A DNA stretch of 64,000 bases from Candidatus Latescibacterota bacterium (GTDB lineage: Bacteria; Latescibacterota; MWCZ01), in assembly GCA_022706085.1 (NCBI GenBank), contig JAKJDF010000002.1:72372-136371 (forward strand), in the 5' to 3' direction. Under the pieces are notes generated by a model. It was not told where the DNA came from. It saw only the letters and a program-made list of their open reading frames with translations, and searched no databases. Positions 43,843-53,049 of this stretch are shown here, piece by piece. Position 1 is the first letter of the stretch. Every line of letters begins with the position of its first letter. Position numbers and translations under genes: made by a program.

Positions 43843-45300
43843 TCAACGGGAGAGTACCACCCGGGCGAGTTTGCGGCTCGAACCTGCATCCAACCGGACG
43901 AGGTACACGCCGCTTGCCATGGGCGCGCCGGATTGGTCGCGCCCGTCCCAGACTACCGAATAGTTGCCCGTGTCCCGGCGTCCCGCCGCAAGTTCACGCA
44001 CGAACTGGCCCGTTACCGTGTAGACCGCGAGGCGCACGTGCGCCGGCTCAGGGCAGCCGAAGCCGATGGTACATCGCGGATTGAACGGGTTTGGCGAAAC
44101 GGACAGAGCGACCTGTGCCGGCGTCGGGAAACCACTGGAACGGAGAGCTGCTTCCTCGTTCACAGAACCTTTCACAAAGCGCGCTTCTCCGCTTGCTGAA
44201 CGCACCACAACGGATCCCGGCGCCAGCGGGCGCGCGCCGGCCGCGGCAATCAGGACCTGATCCGCCGACCGGACGCTTTCAACCAGCCAGTCCGATGGAA
44301 ACTCGGGTATGACAGAACCTCCCTGAAAGACGGCGCTTACAGAGAACACGGGACTTTCGGTGTGCAGACGCCACGCCGCGCCGTCCGACGTACCGGCCCT
44401 CACGAGTTCCGCGTCAGACCGGGCGGGCTTTGCGGTCTGCCGCCAGTTCCCCGTCACGTCGCCCATTGCCTGAACGGAAAGGTCCCGCGGCACCGTTTCT
44501 CCGAGTGAACCCATGATGGTGAGCGACTCCGGAACGGCAACCGCAAGGCGCCCCCCGGAAAAAACCTTGCGCCGACCCACCACGAACTGCAGAATCTCTG
44601 CGGCATCAAGCGCCGTCAGCGATCCGTCACCCGTGACATCGGCCACTGCCATTGGGGCGCCGATTGGCGCGCCGGAAACAACCGACCGAAGCACCTGAGC
44701 CGCGTCGAAGGCAGTCACTGCGGGACGGAAAGGCGTCTCCCCCGTGATCGTGACACCCACCCGGTGGGTTCCCGCGGCAAAAGGCCCTGCGGCAAAAACG
44801 CCGTCCTCCCCGCTTGTGGCCTGTGCAAGGGCGTTTTCTCCGGTGACCGTGAACGATATGCCGGACACCGCAATCCCTCCGGCATAGCGGACGGTTCCGT
44901 ACAGGAAGAACCCCGACCCGGGATACAGATCCACCCGGTGCTGCAGCCTGTCCCCCGATTCCCAGACTGCGGCAGGAACCTCCACGCACTCGGAACCGTC
45001 CACCATGAACCGGAGCGAATCGCCCGGTACCGCACCTTCGTCCTCCGGCGTGAGCGGGTCATCCCCGTACACGTGGAGGTACCCGTACTGGCCGGGAGTC
45101 ACCACCACGAAGCGGCCACATTCCACCCCGCCCGGATCGAACACCTGCACAAGCGAACCTGCGGCAAGCGGGCGGCCATCCGGGCCGGTACTGGACGGGC
45201 TGAAATAATCCCGCCAGTACTGGCTCGGGGAAAGCGCCACGGCTGCCCCCCCAAGAATCAAGGCCGCGGCAAGGACACCGTACGCCGTCGGTCGGTGCAT
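43843..45300 (-). CDS. Secreted dockerin-like protein with FlgD-like sorting domain
   Basis: I start this 485-residue protein at the ATG with AGGAG eight bases upstream (45300). After a signal peptide comes a small domain (about 28-104; WRDYFSP ... GQYGYLHVYGDDPLTPEDEGA) shared with the upstream large protein. A carboxypeptidase-regulatory-like beta domain and a dockerin-like pair follow (second copy ADVTGDGSLTALDAAEILQFV). The end carries SPNPFNPRC, then VVWDGRDQSGAPMASGVYLVRL, the FlgD-type sorting tail. Its start lies 10 bases after the stop of the 2,417-residue gene, so the two form an operon. Binding role is inference. Confidence 0.8.
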   Translation of the reverse strand: MHRPTAYGVLAAALILGGAAVALSPSQYWRDYFSPSSTGPDGRPLAAGSLVQVFDPGGVECGRFVVVTPGQYGYLHVYGDDPLTPEDEGAVPGDSLRFMVDGSECVEVPAAVWESGDRLQHRVDLYPGSGFFLYGTVRYAGGIAVSGISFTVTGENALAQATSGEDGVFAAGPFAAGTHRVGVTITGETPFRPAVTAFDAAQVLRSVVSGAPIGAPMAVADVTGDGSLTALDAAEILQFVVGRRKVFSGGRLAVAVPESLTIMGSLGETVPRDLSVQAMGDVTGNWRQTAKPARSDAELVRAGTSDGAAWRLHTESPVFSVSAVFQGGSVIPEFPSDWLVESVRSADQVLIAAAGARPLAPGSVVVRSASGEARFVKGSVNEEAALRSSGFPTPAQVALSVSPNPFNPRCTIGFGCPEPAHVRLAVYTVTGQFVRELAAGRRDTGNYSVVWDGRDQSGAPMASGVYLVRLDAGSSRKLARVVLSR

Positions 45301-45310
45301 CCAGTGGCTC

Positions 45311-48300
45311 CTAGCGGGCAAGGACTGCTCTCCGGGTGATCACACCGTCCGGCGCGGTCAACCGGATGACGTACAGGCCGCTGGCAACCGCACGACCATT
45401 TTCATCAACGCCGTCCCACGCCGCTTCGTGACGCCCCGGCCCGAGATCCGCGCTGATGACCGTGCGCACGTGTCGTCCGAGACCGTCGAAGACCTCCATG
45501 CGGGTCTGCCCACGGGTGGCCAGCTCAAATCGCAGCAGCACCGACGGATTGAACGGGTTGGGTTGTGGCCCGTCAAACGCGAACCGTGCCGGCCGTGGTT
45601 CGCTCACCGCGGTTGGTGCCGACGACAGCGCAAGATCAGCCCGCGTCACAGAGAGCGAGCCGGTCCAGACCGGCGTTTCCCCCGGATATTCACGCCCGTC
45701 GACGATCACGCGCAGCGCGTCACCCGGACGCGCACCTTCGTCCACGTCTGTCGCCGGATCGTCGCCGTACGCGTGGAGGAAGCCGTACCTGCCTGCCGCA
45801 CGGGTAACCGTCCGCGCGCAGATGACGCCGTCCGGATCGCGCAGAAGAACTTCCGTCCCGGCGGGGGCCGGTACGCCATCAACCGTCAGTGTCCCGTAGA
45901 AGTCGGCCCATTCGCGCGTGGGGACCGGCCCCTCCGCCGTCAGCGCTGGTTTGGCATGCGGGGGTTGAGCAACCGCAACGCCCTGACGCCACACCAGTGT
46001 TGCCGGATCGGCCATGGAAATCCAGTAGCCGAACGCATGACGGAGCACGGTGAGATCGCTGTACGGACTGCCGGGCACGAATGTCTTCGCCCCGTTTTCA
46101 AACCCGCCGACCACGCGAACCCTGTCGAGAACGGTGGAGAGTGCGTCCGCCGGTGCGCGTGCGGTTACCGAAAGGTAACCGATCAGATTCCAGCCGGCGT
46201 TCAGGGAAATCGGAGTGTCGTCATGCACGCGGGCTGCAGAAGGAGCCAGATCACCCGCTTCTTCCATCCTGATCCAGTAGCCGTGCACGCCGTCAAGGGA
46301 GGTGAGGTCGCTGTAAACCGCCAGCGAATCCACATACGTGCGCGCGCCGCCCCAGCGGTTATCAAACCCGGCAACGAAGGAATACTTGCCGGCAATGGAT
46401 GCCAGCGCGCCGGCAAGCGTCGTGTCGTTGGGCGCGGCGGCCAGCGAGATGAGATGCAGCCCTCGCTCAAGACGACGAGTTGTGGCCGATGTCGCGAAAA
46501 CATCAACGCGGGTTACGCTGAAGTGGGCGGTGTACACAGCCTTCGCGCCGGTCGGCACATCATTCACGAAGAACGCGAGGGTATCGCCGATTGAGGCGCC
46601 CTCGACTTCAGGCGTGGAGGGGTCGTCGGCGTAGACGTGCATCAACCCGTATTTACCGGGCTCAGTCGCCACGCAGGAGCCGCAGACGGTTCCACCCGCA
46701 TTGCGCACCGAAACTACGCTGCCGACCGGGAGAGGCTGGCCGTCAAGCGTCGAGGCGGGACTGTAGAAGTCGGTGAAGGACGTACTGACCATGCGCGGAT
46801 GGATCGGTGTCACGGTCAGAAGCGCGTTTTCTGCGGGAAGCGTGAAATTGCGGAAGGACCGCGGGTACGCACCGGGAACCTGCACGGCGAGATCGTATTG
46901 CCCGGCGGGAATGCCGTACGCGGCGAACTGACCGTTTTCCGAGATCGCGACGGTGTCAACCGGCAGGCTCGACAGCGACGCGACGATGGTTCCGCCCGCG
47001 ACATTACCGCCGCCCGTCCACGCAACGCGGCCGGTGAAGACAGTCACGCCGGCCGCGTACACGGTCAGACGGATTGGGATGGTTATCGTATCGTTCACCG
47101 CATCGTTGGAGACCATCATCAGGGTGGCTTTGTAAAGGCCGGGATTGAGCCCGACAGCCGAGAAGGTGAGGTCTACGACCGCACGTCCGCCCTCAGCCAG
47201 TGTGCCGGAGCTCTTGCCTATCACCAGCCAGGGGATGTCCTTGACCGCCTGATTGCTGTCCGCTTCGGTGAGCCACCATGCGAGGGCGTCGGGGCCGCCG
47301 TTGGAGAAGGTGAACGGCCAGAACTCCTGCGTGCCGGTGCGGATGCCGCGTTCCACGGTGGCCGCATCCAACTGGACGGAGGCGCCCCGCCCGACAATAA
47401 GCCGGGCAGCCTGCGCGGTGGTGTACTCGTTCACTCCACCGCCGGCGAGGTTGTTGCCGTCGAGATCGGCGTACACCCATGTGACGCCGCCATCAATGGA
47501 GCCACGGAACGCGACATCGAACTCGCCGGAGGAATCCACGCGGACGGAGCCGTAGAACCGGTCGAAGCTGGAGACATCGTCAAGGTAGCCGGCGGCGAAC
47601 CACGTCCACGAAGTGTCGTTGGGCATGGTACCGCGCGGTCCGACGCCGAACTGGCCGACGACGTTCGCGCCCTGTCCGGCGTTGCTTGTAACGGAGGGTT
47701 CGTAGATGCGGCCGATGTACCGCGGACTTGCAAGCCCGGGCACGGCAAACGCCAGCGCCGGACCTTCCAGCCTGACGGAGTCGGCGAGGGCCTGCACGGC
47801 GAGGTTTTCGCCGATGCGGACGTCGTCTATCCACCAGCCATCGGCCTGTCGGTTGTAGCTCGAATTGGCGGCGTCGGCGTCATCGTCTATGACGAAACGC
47901 ACACGAACCGCCGAGGCCCCGACGAACTGGTTCAGGCTGAGCGAAACTTTGGTCCAGGTGGACACGGAACCGGTAGTCGAATTGACGAGATACCACACCG
48001 CGCCGTTATCGGGGCTGACGTAGACGCGGCCGTAATCGTGCTCGTTGTGGCCGTACGATTCATCCACAAAGAAGGAACCCCTGTGCCAAAACGTGAGCAC
48101 GGGATTGGTCGCGCCGCGCAGGTCTATCGTTCCTGCCAGCGTCAGAGCGCTGAACGCATTCGAAGGGTAGTTTCCGGACGGGCTGTCGTGCATCTGGAAC
48201 GGCGTTGTGCGGCCGCCGGTGACCGTTTCCCAGCTTGCGGTGTGCCACCGTGAGAAAACGGCGGTGTCGTCGAACGTCTCAACAAACGGATACGGGAACT

Positions 48301-51300
48301 CGCGGGCTACCTCCACCATGGAGATATCGTCAATGTGCCACCCGTCGCTTTCGTTGGACGCGTTCGACGTAAGGCGGAACCGGATCAGTACATCGGCATT
48401 GCCTTTCCAGGGCGAGAGATCAACCCGTTCCTCGCGCCAGCTTGCCTGGCTGCCGGTGAGGAAGTAGGCCTGGGTCCACGAAGAGCCGTTGTTCCCGGAA
48501 ACCTCGATGTATCCCCAGTCGGAGTTGGGTTCAAACGAGTAGCGCTGCCAGAAGCGCAGCTCAGGCGCAACCGCGCCTGCGAGATTGATGCGCAGAGTGA
48601 GCGCGGAGTTTGTGTTCGGGGCGTAGCTCCCGGCCGGGCTGTCCGTCCAGTGCCATTCACCGGAGCGCGAACCGACGTTCGAGAGACCCCATGGGGATTG
48701 TGGGAACCATGCGTTCGGGCCGGATTCCATGTCGTCGAACAGGGGGTACGTGGCCATGCGTGGGCCGTTGGCGATGGTCACGTCGTCGATGTACCAGCCG
48801 TCCAGGTGCGTGGTGGCGTTGCTCGTGACACGGAACCTGAGGCCGATGGTGCTGCCCATGTAGGCCCCGAGATCTATCCGCTCGCTTGCCCACGAGGTGT
48901 CCACCCCGGTCACCGTCATCAGGGTGGTCCAGGTCTGTCCGCCGTCCGGGGATACCTCGACGTAGCCGAAATCGGTTGCCTGTTCGAAGGCGTACCGATG
49001 CCAGAAGGTGAGAACCGGCGCGGTGGACCCGGAGAGGTTCACCCGCGTTGCCAGTGCCGTGTTCGCGTTCGGTGGGTACGCCCGTCCGGGCCCGCTTTTC
49101 CAACTTGTCGGGACCGAATGGAACGATTCGGCAGTCGGCCCCCAGGGATCGCCCCAGCTCCAGTTTTCCGCGGCCGCGGACATGTCGTCGCTGAAGGGGA
49201 ATGTCTTCAGCGGAATCGTGTAGTCAGCAGTAAGAATGTTGCTACCAGGGCTCACGTTTTCCAGCGTGTCCACGACATATATTCGGTACGAGAACCGAGT
49301 CGGCTCGATAAGGGCGAACGTGTCGGTCCACGCCGTTGTTGACTGGATGGCGATGGTTTTCACGAGGTCGCTGGATGTCGTCACGGCGCTGCTCGTGGCC
49401 CGACGGATTTCGTATCTGCTGAAGTCCGTGTCCGCGTTCTGCGTCCACGAAAGGGTCGCGTGGTGCTGCGAGCTCGACGTGATGGGGTTGAGCGTTACGG
49501 GAGCGGGAAGCTCTTCCACCCGGATTTCATCCAGCCACCAGCCGTCCGCCTGCCTGTTGTAGGTTGAGTTGGCAGCGTCGATGTTGTCGTCCACGACAAA
49601 TCTCACGCGTACCGATGAGGCGCCGACGAACTGGTTGAGGCTGATGGTGGCTTTCGTCCAGTCAGACAAGGATCCAGTGTATGAGGCCATCAGATACCAC
49701 ACGGCGCCGTTGTCGGGGCTCACGTAAACCCGCCCGTAGTCATCCTCGTTGTGGCCGTAGGAATGGTCCGTGAAGAACGCGTACTTATGCCAGAACGTCA
49801 TGACGGGGTACGTCGCGTTACGGAGATCTATCGTTCCGGCCAGTGTCAGGGCACTAAAGGCATCAGCGGGATAGTTTCCGGAACGGCTGTCGTGCATCAG
49901 ATATGGTGCAGACATTCCTCCCGTCACGGGTTCCCAGCTTGCGGTGAGCCAACGAGAGTCCGTATTACCATCATCGAATCGTTCGACGAACGGGTAGGGA
50001 ATCGCCCGGGCTACCTCGGAGAAGGCAACGTCGTCAATGTGCCAGCCGTCACTCTCCTGAGACCCGTTTGACGTGAGACGGAACCTGACCTGCACTCGTG
50101 GATTGCCGCGGAACGGGGAAAGGTCAATCGTTTCAGACACCCATTCCGCACTGGAACCCGTGACGAAGCACACCTGAGTCCACGACGCACCATCATTCGT
50201 GGACACCTCGACAAAGCCCCAGTCCGCGTTCGGCTCGAAGGAATACCTTTGCCAGAAGCTCAGTTGCGGCGCCGCGGCCTGGCTCAGGTCTATCGTGATA
50301 CGCAAAGCGGTGTTTTCGCCTGATCGGTACACGCCCGAAGGACTATCCGTCCAGTGCCACGTTCCCGAGCGGGAATTTTCGCTGGAGAGCCCCCAGGGCG
50401 ACTGGGCAAACCATGCGCCGTGGCCGCTTTCGAACTCGTCCTGCCAAGGGAACCCCACCATTCTGGAGCCGTTTTCCACCGCCACGTCATCGATGTACCA
50501 CCCGCCCAACTGGGTGGAGGCATTCGCCATCAGGCGAAAACGCAGCCCGAGGGTGGAGCCGACGTATTTTCCAAGGTCGACGCGTTCCTGTGCCCATGCC
50601 GTGTCCACCCCGGTGACACGAAACACCTCCGTCCATGTCTGCCCGGCGTCTGTGGAGATTTCCACTACTCCGTAATCTGCGTTGGTTTCGAGGTCGTGTT
50701 TGTGCCAGAAGGTGAGAACGGGGTCGACGGAACCAGAAAGATTGATCCGGGTGGCAAGCGCGGTGTTCGCGTTGGCGGCGTACGCTTTGCCGGGGCTGTC
50801 AGTCCAGGAAGTGGGGGCGCTGTGGTAGGCCTCGGCGGTGGGCCCCCAGGGATAGCCGTAAGCCCAGTTCTGCGTGCCGATGTTCATCGAATCTGCGAAG
50901 GGGAATGCGACCAATGGGACCGTATAAGTCGCCGTGACCACGTTAGAACCGAGACTGACCGTTTCCAGTGTATCTACGACGTAGATGCGATAGCTGTACT
51001 GTGTCGGTTCGATCATGGCGACCGAATCGGCCCATGTTGTCACGATCGGATTTGTGATGGTTTTGACGAGGGTGCTGGAGCGGGTGATGGCGGTGCTGGT
51101 GCCGCGATAGATCTCGTACCGGGCGAAGTCGCCTTCCGCGTTGGGTGACCACGCGAGGTCCACGTGGTGCATGGAGCTGGATACAATCGGGGCAATCTCG
51201 GCCGCCCGGGGCAGGTCCTCCATCCGTATGTCATCGAGATACCAGCCGTCCGACTGCCTGTTATAGCTCGCGTTCGCGGCATCAACGTTGTCGTCGAGCA

Positions 51301-52564
51301 GGAACATGACGCGGACGCTTGGCGAACCTGCGAACTGGGAGAGATCGAGCTGTACACGTGTCCACGAGGTCAAAGAACCGTTATACGACGCGACGTTCAC
51401 CCATGAACCGGGCCGCCCGTAATCTGACGAAACGTACACACGGCCCCAGTCGTCCTCGTTGTGGCCGTACGAGTGATCACTGAAGATGTTGTAGCGATGC
51501 CAGTAGACCAGGGTCGGGTTGTGCGCGGACGTAAGGTCGAACACTCCGGCGGAAACCATGCCGTTGTACGCCAGTGCCGGATAGTTCCCGGGTTTGCTGT
51601 CGTGAATGGCCGTGGGGCCGTTTGTCCCGTCCGTGACAGTCGCCCATCCGCCAAGCAACCACCGCGACGTGCCAGATTCGAAGTCTTCGCGGAGAGGATA
51701 CGGCATGATGGCAAGCGGCGTCTCGTTGATGGAGAAAGAGTCAAGGTGCCAGCCGTCGCTTTCCACCGAACCGTTGGCCGCCATGCGGAAACGGATTCGG
51801 ATGCCGTCGTACCCGGCCCACTGGGTGAGGTCTATGCGGCGCTCTGCCCATGTGGTCTGGCTTCCCGTGACTGATGCAACGGTGTACCAGTTTGTGCCGT
51901 CGGCGGAGACTTCGACGTGGCCGTAATCCACGTTGGTTTCGAACGCATAACGCTCGCGGTAGGTGAGCACCGGCATGATGGCAGTTCCGAGACGCATGGT
52001 GAGTGTAAGGGTGCCGCCGGCGCTGGGCGCGTAGTTGCCGCCGGGGGAATCGGACCAGTGCCAGAGCCCGCTGTACGCGTCGCCTTCACCGGGGGAGTTT
52101 CCGACGATTGCCCAGGAGCCGGTGGGGACGAAATTCGCGTTCGCGGCGGCGACCGTGTCGGCGAAGGGATACGGAAGCGCGAGTGTACGGGCGCTCGTTT
52201 CTGGAGATGAACCGGCGACTCCGGCCGTGTCGATCACGAACACTTTGTAGTAGTAAGTCGTGTAGGGGAGCACGGTGCGGTCAACGTACGAACTCGCGAT
52301 CTTCGCCGAGAGGGTGTCTACCAGCGGGCTGGTCGTTGTGACGCCGGCGGTGGTGCCGCGCCGGATTTCGTAGCGTGCGAAGTCGTTACCGGAATACGGC
52401 GTCCATGAGAGGGTGATCTCGTTGGTTCCCGTGGCGGTGGCCGTCAGGTTGGTGACGGTGCCCGGGGCTGCGCGCGACGTTCCGGGTGCCAAGAGGATGG
52501 GCGCAGCGGAGACCAGACCCAACAGGACCGGCATGAGCACTCGAAGGCGTCGATCGGCGGACAT
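45311..52564 (-). CDS. Giant secreted FN3/MAM-repeat protein with FlgD-like sorting domain
   Basis: This 2,417-residue protein has a signal peptide (about 1-32), then an FN3 domain followed by MAM-like jelly-rolls. The motif SDGWHLDD or DGWYIDD closes each. Order: FN3-MAM-MAM, then FN3-MAM-MAM-MAM twice, with FN3 openings near residues 40, 460 and 1030; the period is about 570 residues (1.7 kb). From about 1,590 come other beta domains, two GYWI-type repeats, and two copies of the YG-HVYxDDP domain. The C-terminus has PNPFNPSVLLRF and WDGVDENGRAVASGL ... TRRAVLAR, the sorting tail. Likely a surface adhesin or matrix protein; no catalytic motif was seen. Confidence 0.83.
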   Translation of the reverse strand: MSADRRLRVLMPVLLGLVSAAPILLAPGTSRAAPGTVTNLTATATGTNEITLSWTPYSGNDFARYEIRRGTTAGVTTTSPLVDTLSAKIASSYVDRTVLPYTTYYYKVFVIDTAGVAGSSPETSARTLALPYPFADTVAAANANFVPTGSWAIVGNSPGEGDAYSGLWHWSDSPGGNYAPSAGGTLTLTMRLGTAIMPVLTYRERYAFETNVDYGHVEVSADGTNWYTVASVTGSQTTWAERRIDLTQWAGYDGIRIRFRMAANGSVESDGWHLDSFSINETPLAIMPYPLREDFESGTSRWLLGGWATVTDGTNGPTAIHDSKPGNYPALAYNGMVSAGVFDLTSAHNPTLVYWHRYNIFSDHSYGHNEDDWGRVYVSSDYGRPGSWVNVASYNGSLTSWTRVQLDLSQFAGSPSVRVMFLLDDNVDAANASYNRQSDGWYLDDIRMEDLPRAAEIAPIVSSSMHHVDLAWSPNAEGDFARYEIYRGTSTAITRSSTLVKTITNPIVTTWADSVAMIEPTQYSYRIYVVDTLETVSLGSNVVTATYTVPLVAFPFADSMNIGTQNWAYGYPWGPTAEAYHSAPTSWTDSPGKAYAANANTALATRINLSGSVDPVLTFWHKHDLETNADYGVVEISTDAGQTWTEVFRVTGVDTAWAQERVDLGKYVGSTLGLRFRLMANASTQLGGWYIDDVAVENGSRMVGFPWQDEFESGHGAWFAQSPWGLSSENSRSGTWHWTDSPSGVYRSGENTALRITIDLSQAAAPQLSFWQRYSFEPNADWGFVEVSTNDGASWTQVCFVTGSSAEWVSETIDLSPFRGNPRVQVRFRLTSNGSQESDGWHIDDVAFSEVARAIPYPFVERFDDGNTDSRWLTASWEPVTGGMSAPYLMHDSRSGNYPADAFSALTLAGTIDLRNATYPVMTFWHKYAFFTDHSYGHNEDDYGRVYVSPDNGAVWYLMASYTGSLSDWTKATISLNQFVGASSVRVRFVVDDNIDAANSTYNRQADGWWLDEIRVEELPAPVTLNPITSSSQHHATLSWTQNADTDFSRYEIRRATSSAVTTSSDLVKTIAIQSTTAWTDTFALIEPTRFSYRIYVVDTLENVSPGSNILTADYTIPLKTFPFSDDMSAAAENWSWGDPWGPTAESFHSVPTSWKSGPGRAYPPNANTALATRVNLSGSTAPVLTFWHRYAFEQATDFGYVEVSPDGGQTWTTLMTVTGVDTSWASERIDLGAYMGSTIGLRFRVTSNATTHLDGWYIDDVTIANGPRMATYPLFDDMESGPNAWFPQSPWGLSNVGSRSGEWHWTDSPAGSYAPNTNSALTLRINLAGAVAPELRFWQRYSFEPNSDWGYIEVSGNNGSSWTQAYFLTGSQASWREERVDLSPWKGNADVLIRFRLTSNASNESDGWHIDDISMVEVAREFPYPFVETFDDTAVFSRWHTASWETVTGGRTTPFQMHDSPSGNYPSNAFSALTLAGTIDLRGATNPVLTFWHRGSFFVDESYGHNEHDYGRVYVSPDNGAVWYLVNSTTGSVSTWTKVSLSLNQFVGASAVRVRFVIDDDADAANSSYNRQADGWWIDDVRIGENLAVQALADSVRLEGPALAFAVPGLASPRYIGRIYEPSVTSNAGQGANVVGQFGVGPRGTMPNDTSWTWFAAGYLDDVSSFDRFYGSVRVDSSGEFDVAFRGSIDGGVTWVYADLDGNNLAGGGVNEYTTAQAARLIVGRGASVQLDAATVERGIRTGTQEFWPFTFSNGGPDALAWWLTEADSNQAVKDIPWLVIGKSSGTLAEGGRAVVDLTFSAVGLNPGLYKATLMMVSNDAVNDTITIPIRLTVYAAGVTVFTGRVAWTGGGNVAGGTIVASLSSLPVDTVAISENGQFAAYGIPAGQYDLAVQVPGAYPRSFRNFTLPAENALLTVTPIHPRMVSTSFTDFYSPASTLDGQPLPVGSVVSVRNAGGTVCGSCVATEPGKYGLMHVYADDPSTPEVEGASIGDTLAFFVNDVPTGAKAVYTAHFSVTRVDVFATSATTRRLERGLHLISLAAAPNDTTLAGALASIAGKYSFVAGFDNRWGGARTYVDSLAVYSDLTSLDGVHGYWIRMEEAGDLAPSAARVHDDTPISLNAGWNLIGYLSVTARAPADALSTVLDRVRVVGGFENGAKTFVPGSPYSDLTVLRHAFGYWISMADPATLVWRQGVAVAQPPHAKPALTAEGPVPTREWADFYGTLTVDGVPAPAGTEVLLRDPDGVICARTVTRAAGRYGFLHAYGDDPATDVDEGARPGDALRVIVDGREYPGETPVWTGSLSVTRADLALSSAPTAVSEPRPARFAFDGPQPNPFNPSVLLRFELATRGQTRMEVFDGLGRHVRTVISADLGPGRHEAAWDGVDENGRAVASGLYVIRLTAPDGVITRRAVLAR

Positions 52565-53049
52565 GGCGTCACCCCTTGTCTCGACAGAAAGGCGCCCTCC
52601 CGCAGGGTCAGATACACAACGCCCGGAGTCGCGCCCGGTACTAAGAACCTGACACAGGATTGTGCGTGTTGTTAATCATTTTCATACGAACGCCAAAGCC
52701 AAAAATACCGTGTTCGAGTTGCGCGTCAAGACGCCCGGCGAGGAAGCCCGTTCCAGGCGAGGAAGCAGGGTGGTCATCTTCTCCCGCCTGGCGGCACCGG
52801 CGCGCGGCGCCAGAACTGGATCGGATCGTCTGCCATCATTGTGCCACCATGATTGACGCCGCGACATGAAACTGGAGATTGTGTCGGAAAATGCTTCCTT
52901 CCCTGCACGTGTTACGTGACCGGAGCGGCCCATGCGTTGATCGGGGTTGTTTTCCAAAACTGGACACCACAGCGCCACCGGGGTATGAGTACTTTTAGTG
53001 TCTGTGCCTTTCCGCTTCCCAGTCTGCATTTCGGGTTATCAAGGGTCGC
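52565..53049. other. Divergent promoter region between giant secreted protein and uvrA
   Basis: These 485 bases separate divergent genes and hold no supported coding sequence. A minus-strand promoter is proposed at 52702-52729. On the uvrA side an AAGGG ribosome site lies at 53041-53045. A CACGTGTTACGTG palindrome-like element occurs near 52907-52919. I saw no LexA-type SOS box (neither CTG-N10-CAG nor GAAC-N4-GTTC). Confidence 0.6.
52702..52729 (-). promoter_or_regulatory. Possible sigma-70 promoter for the giant secreted protein
   Basis: On the minus strand TTGACG (52729-52724) is followed after 16 bases by TATTTT (52707-52702). Five of six and four of six match the consensus boxes. It lies about 140 bases before the ATG. 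Confidence 0.4.

Noticed and set aside
46637-48253. 538-codon plus-strand frame inside the giant secreted gene
   Set aside because: Antisense shadow of FN3/MAM repeats; its own repeats mirror those of the real gene.
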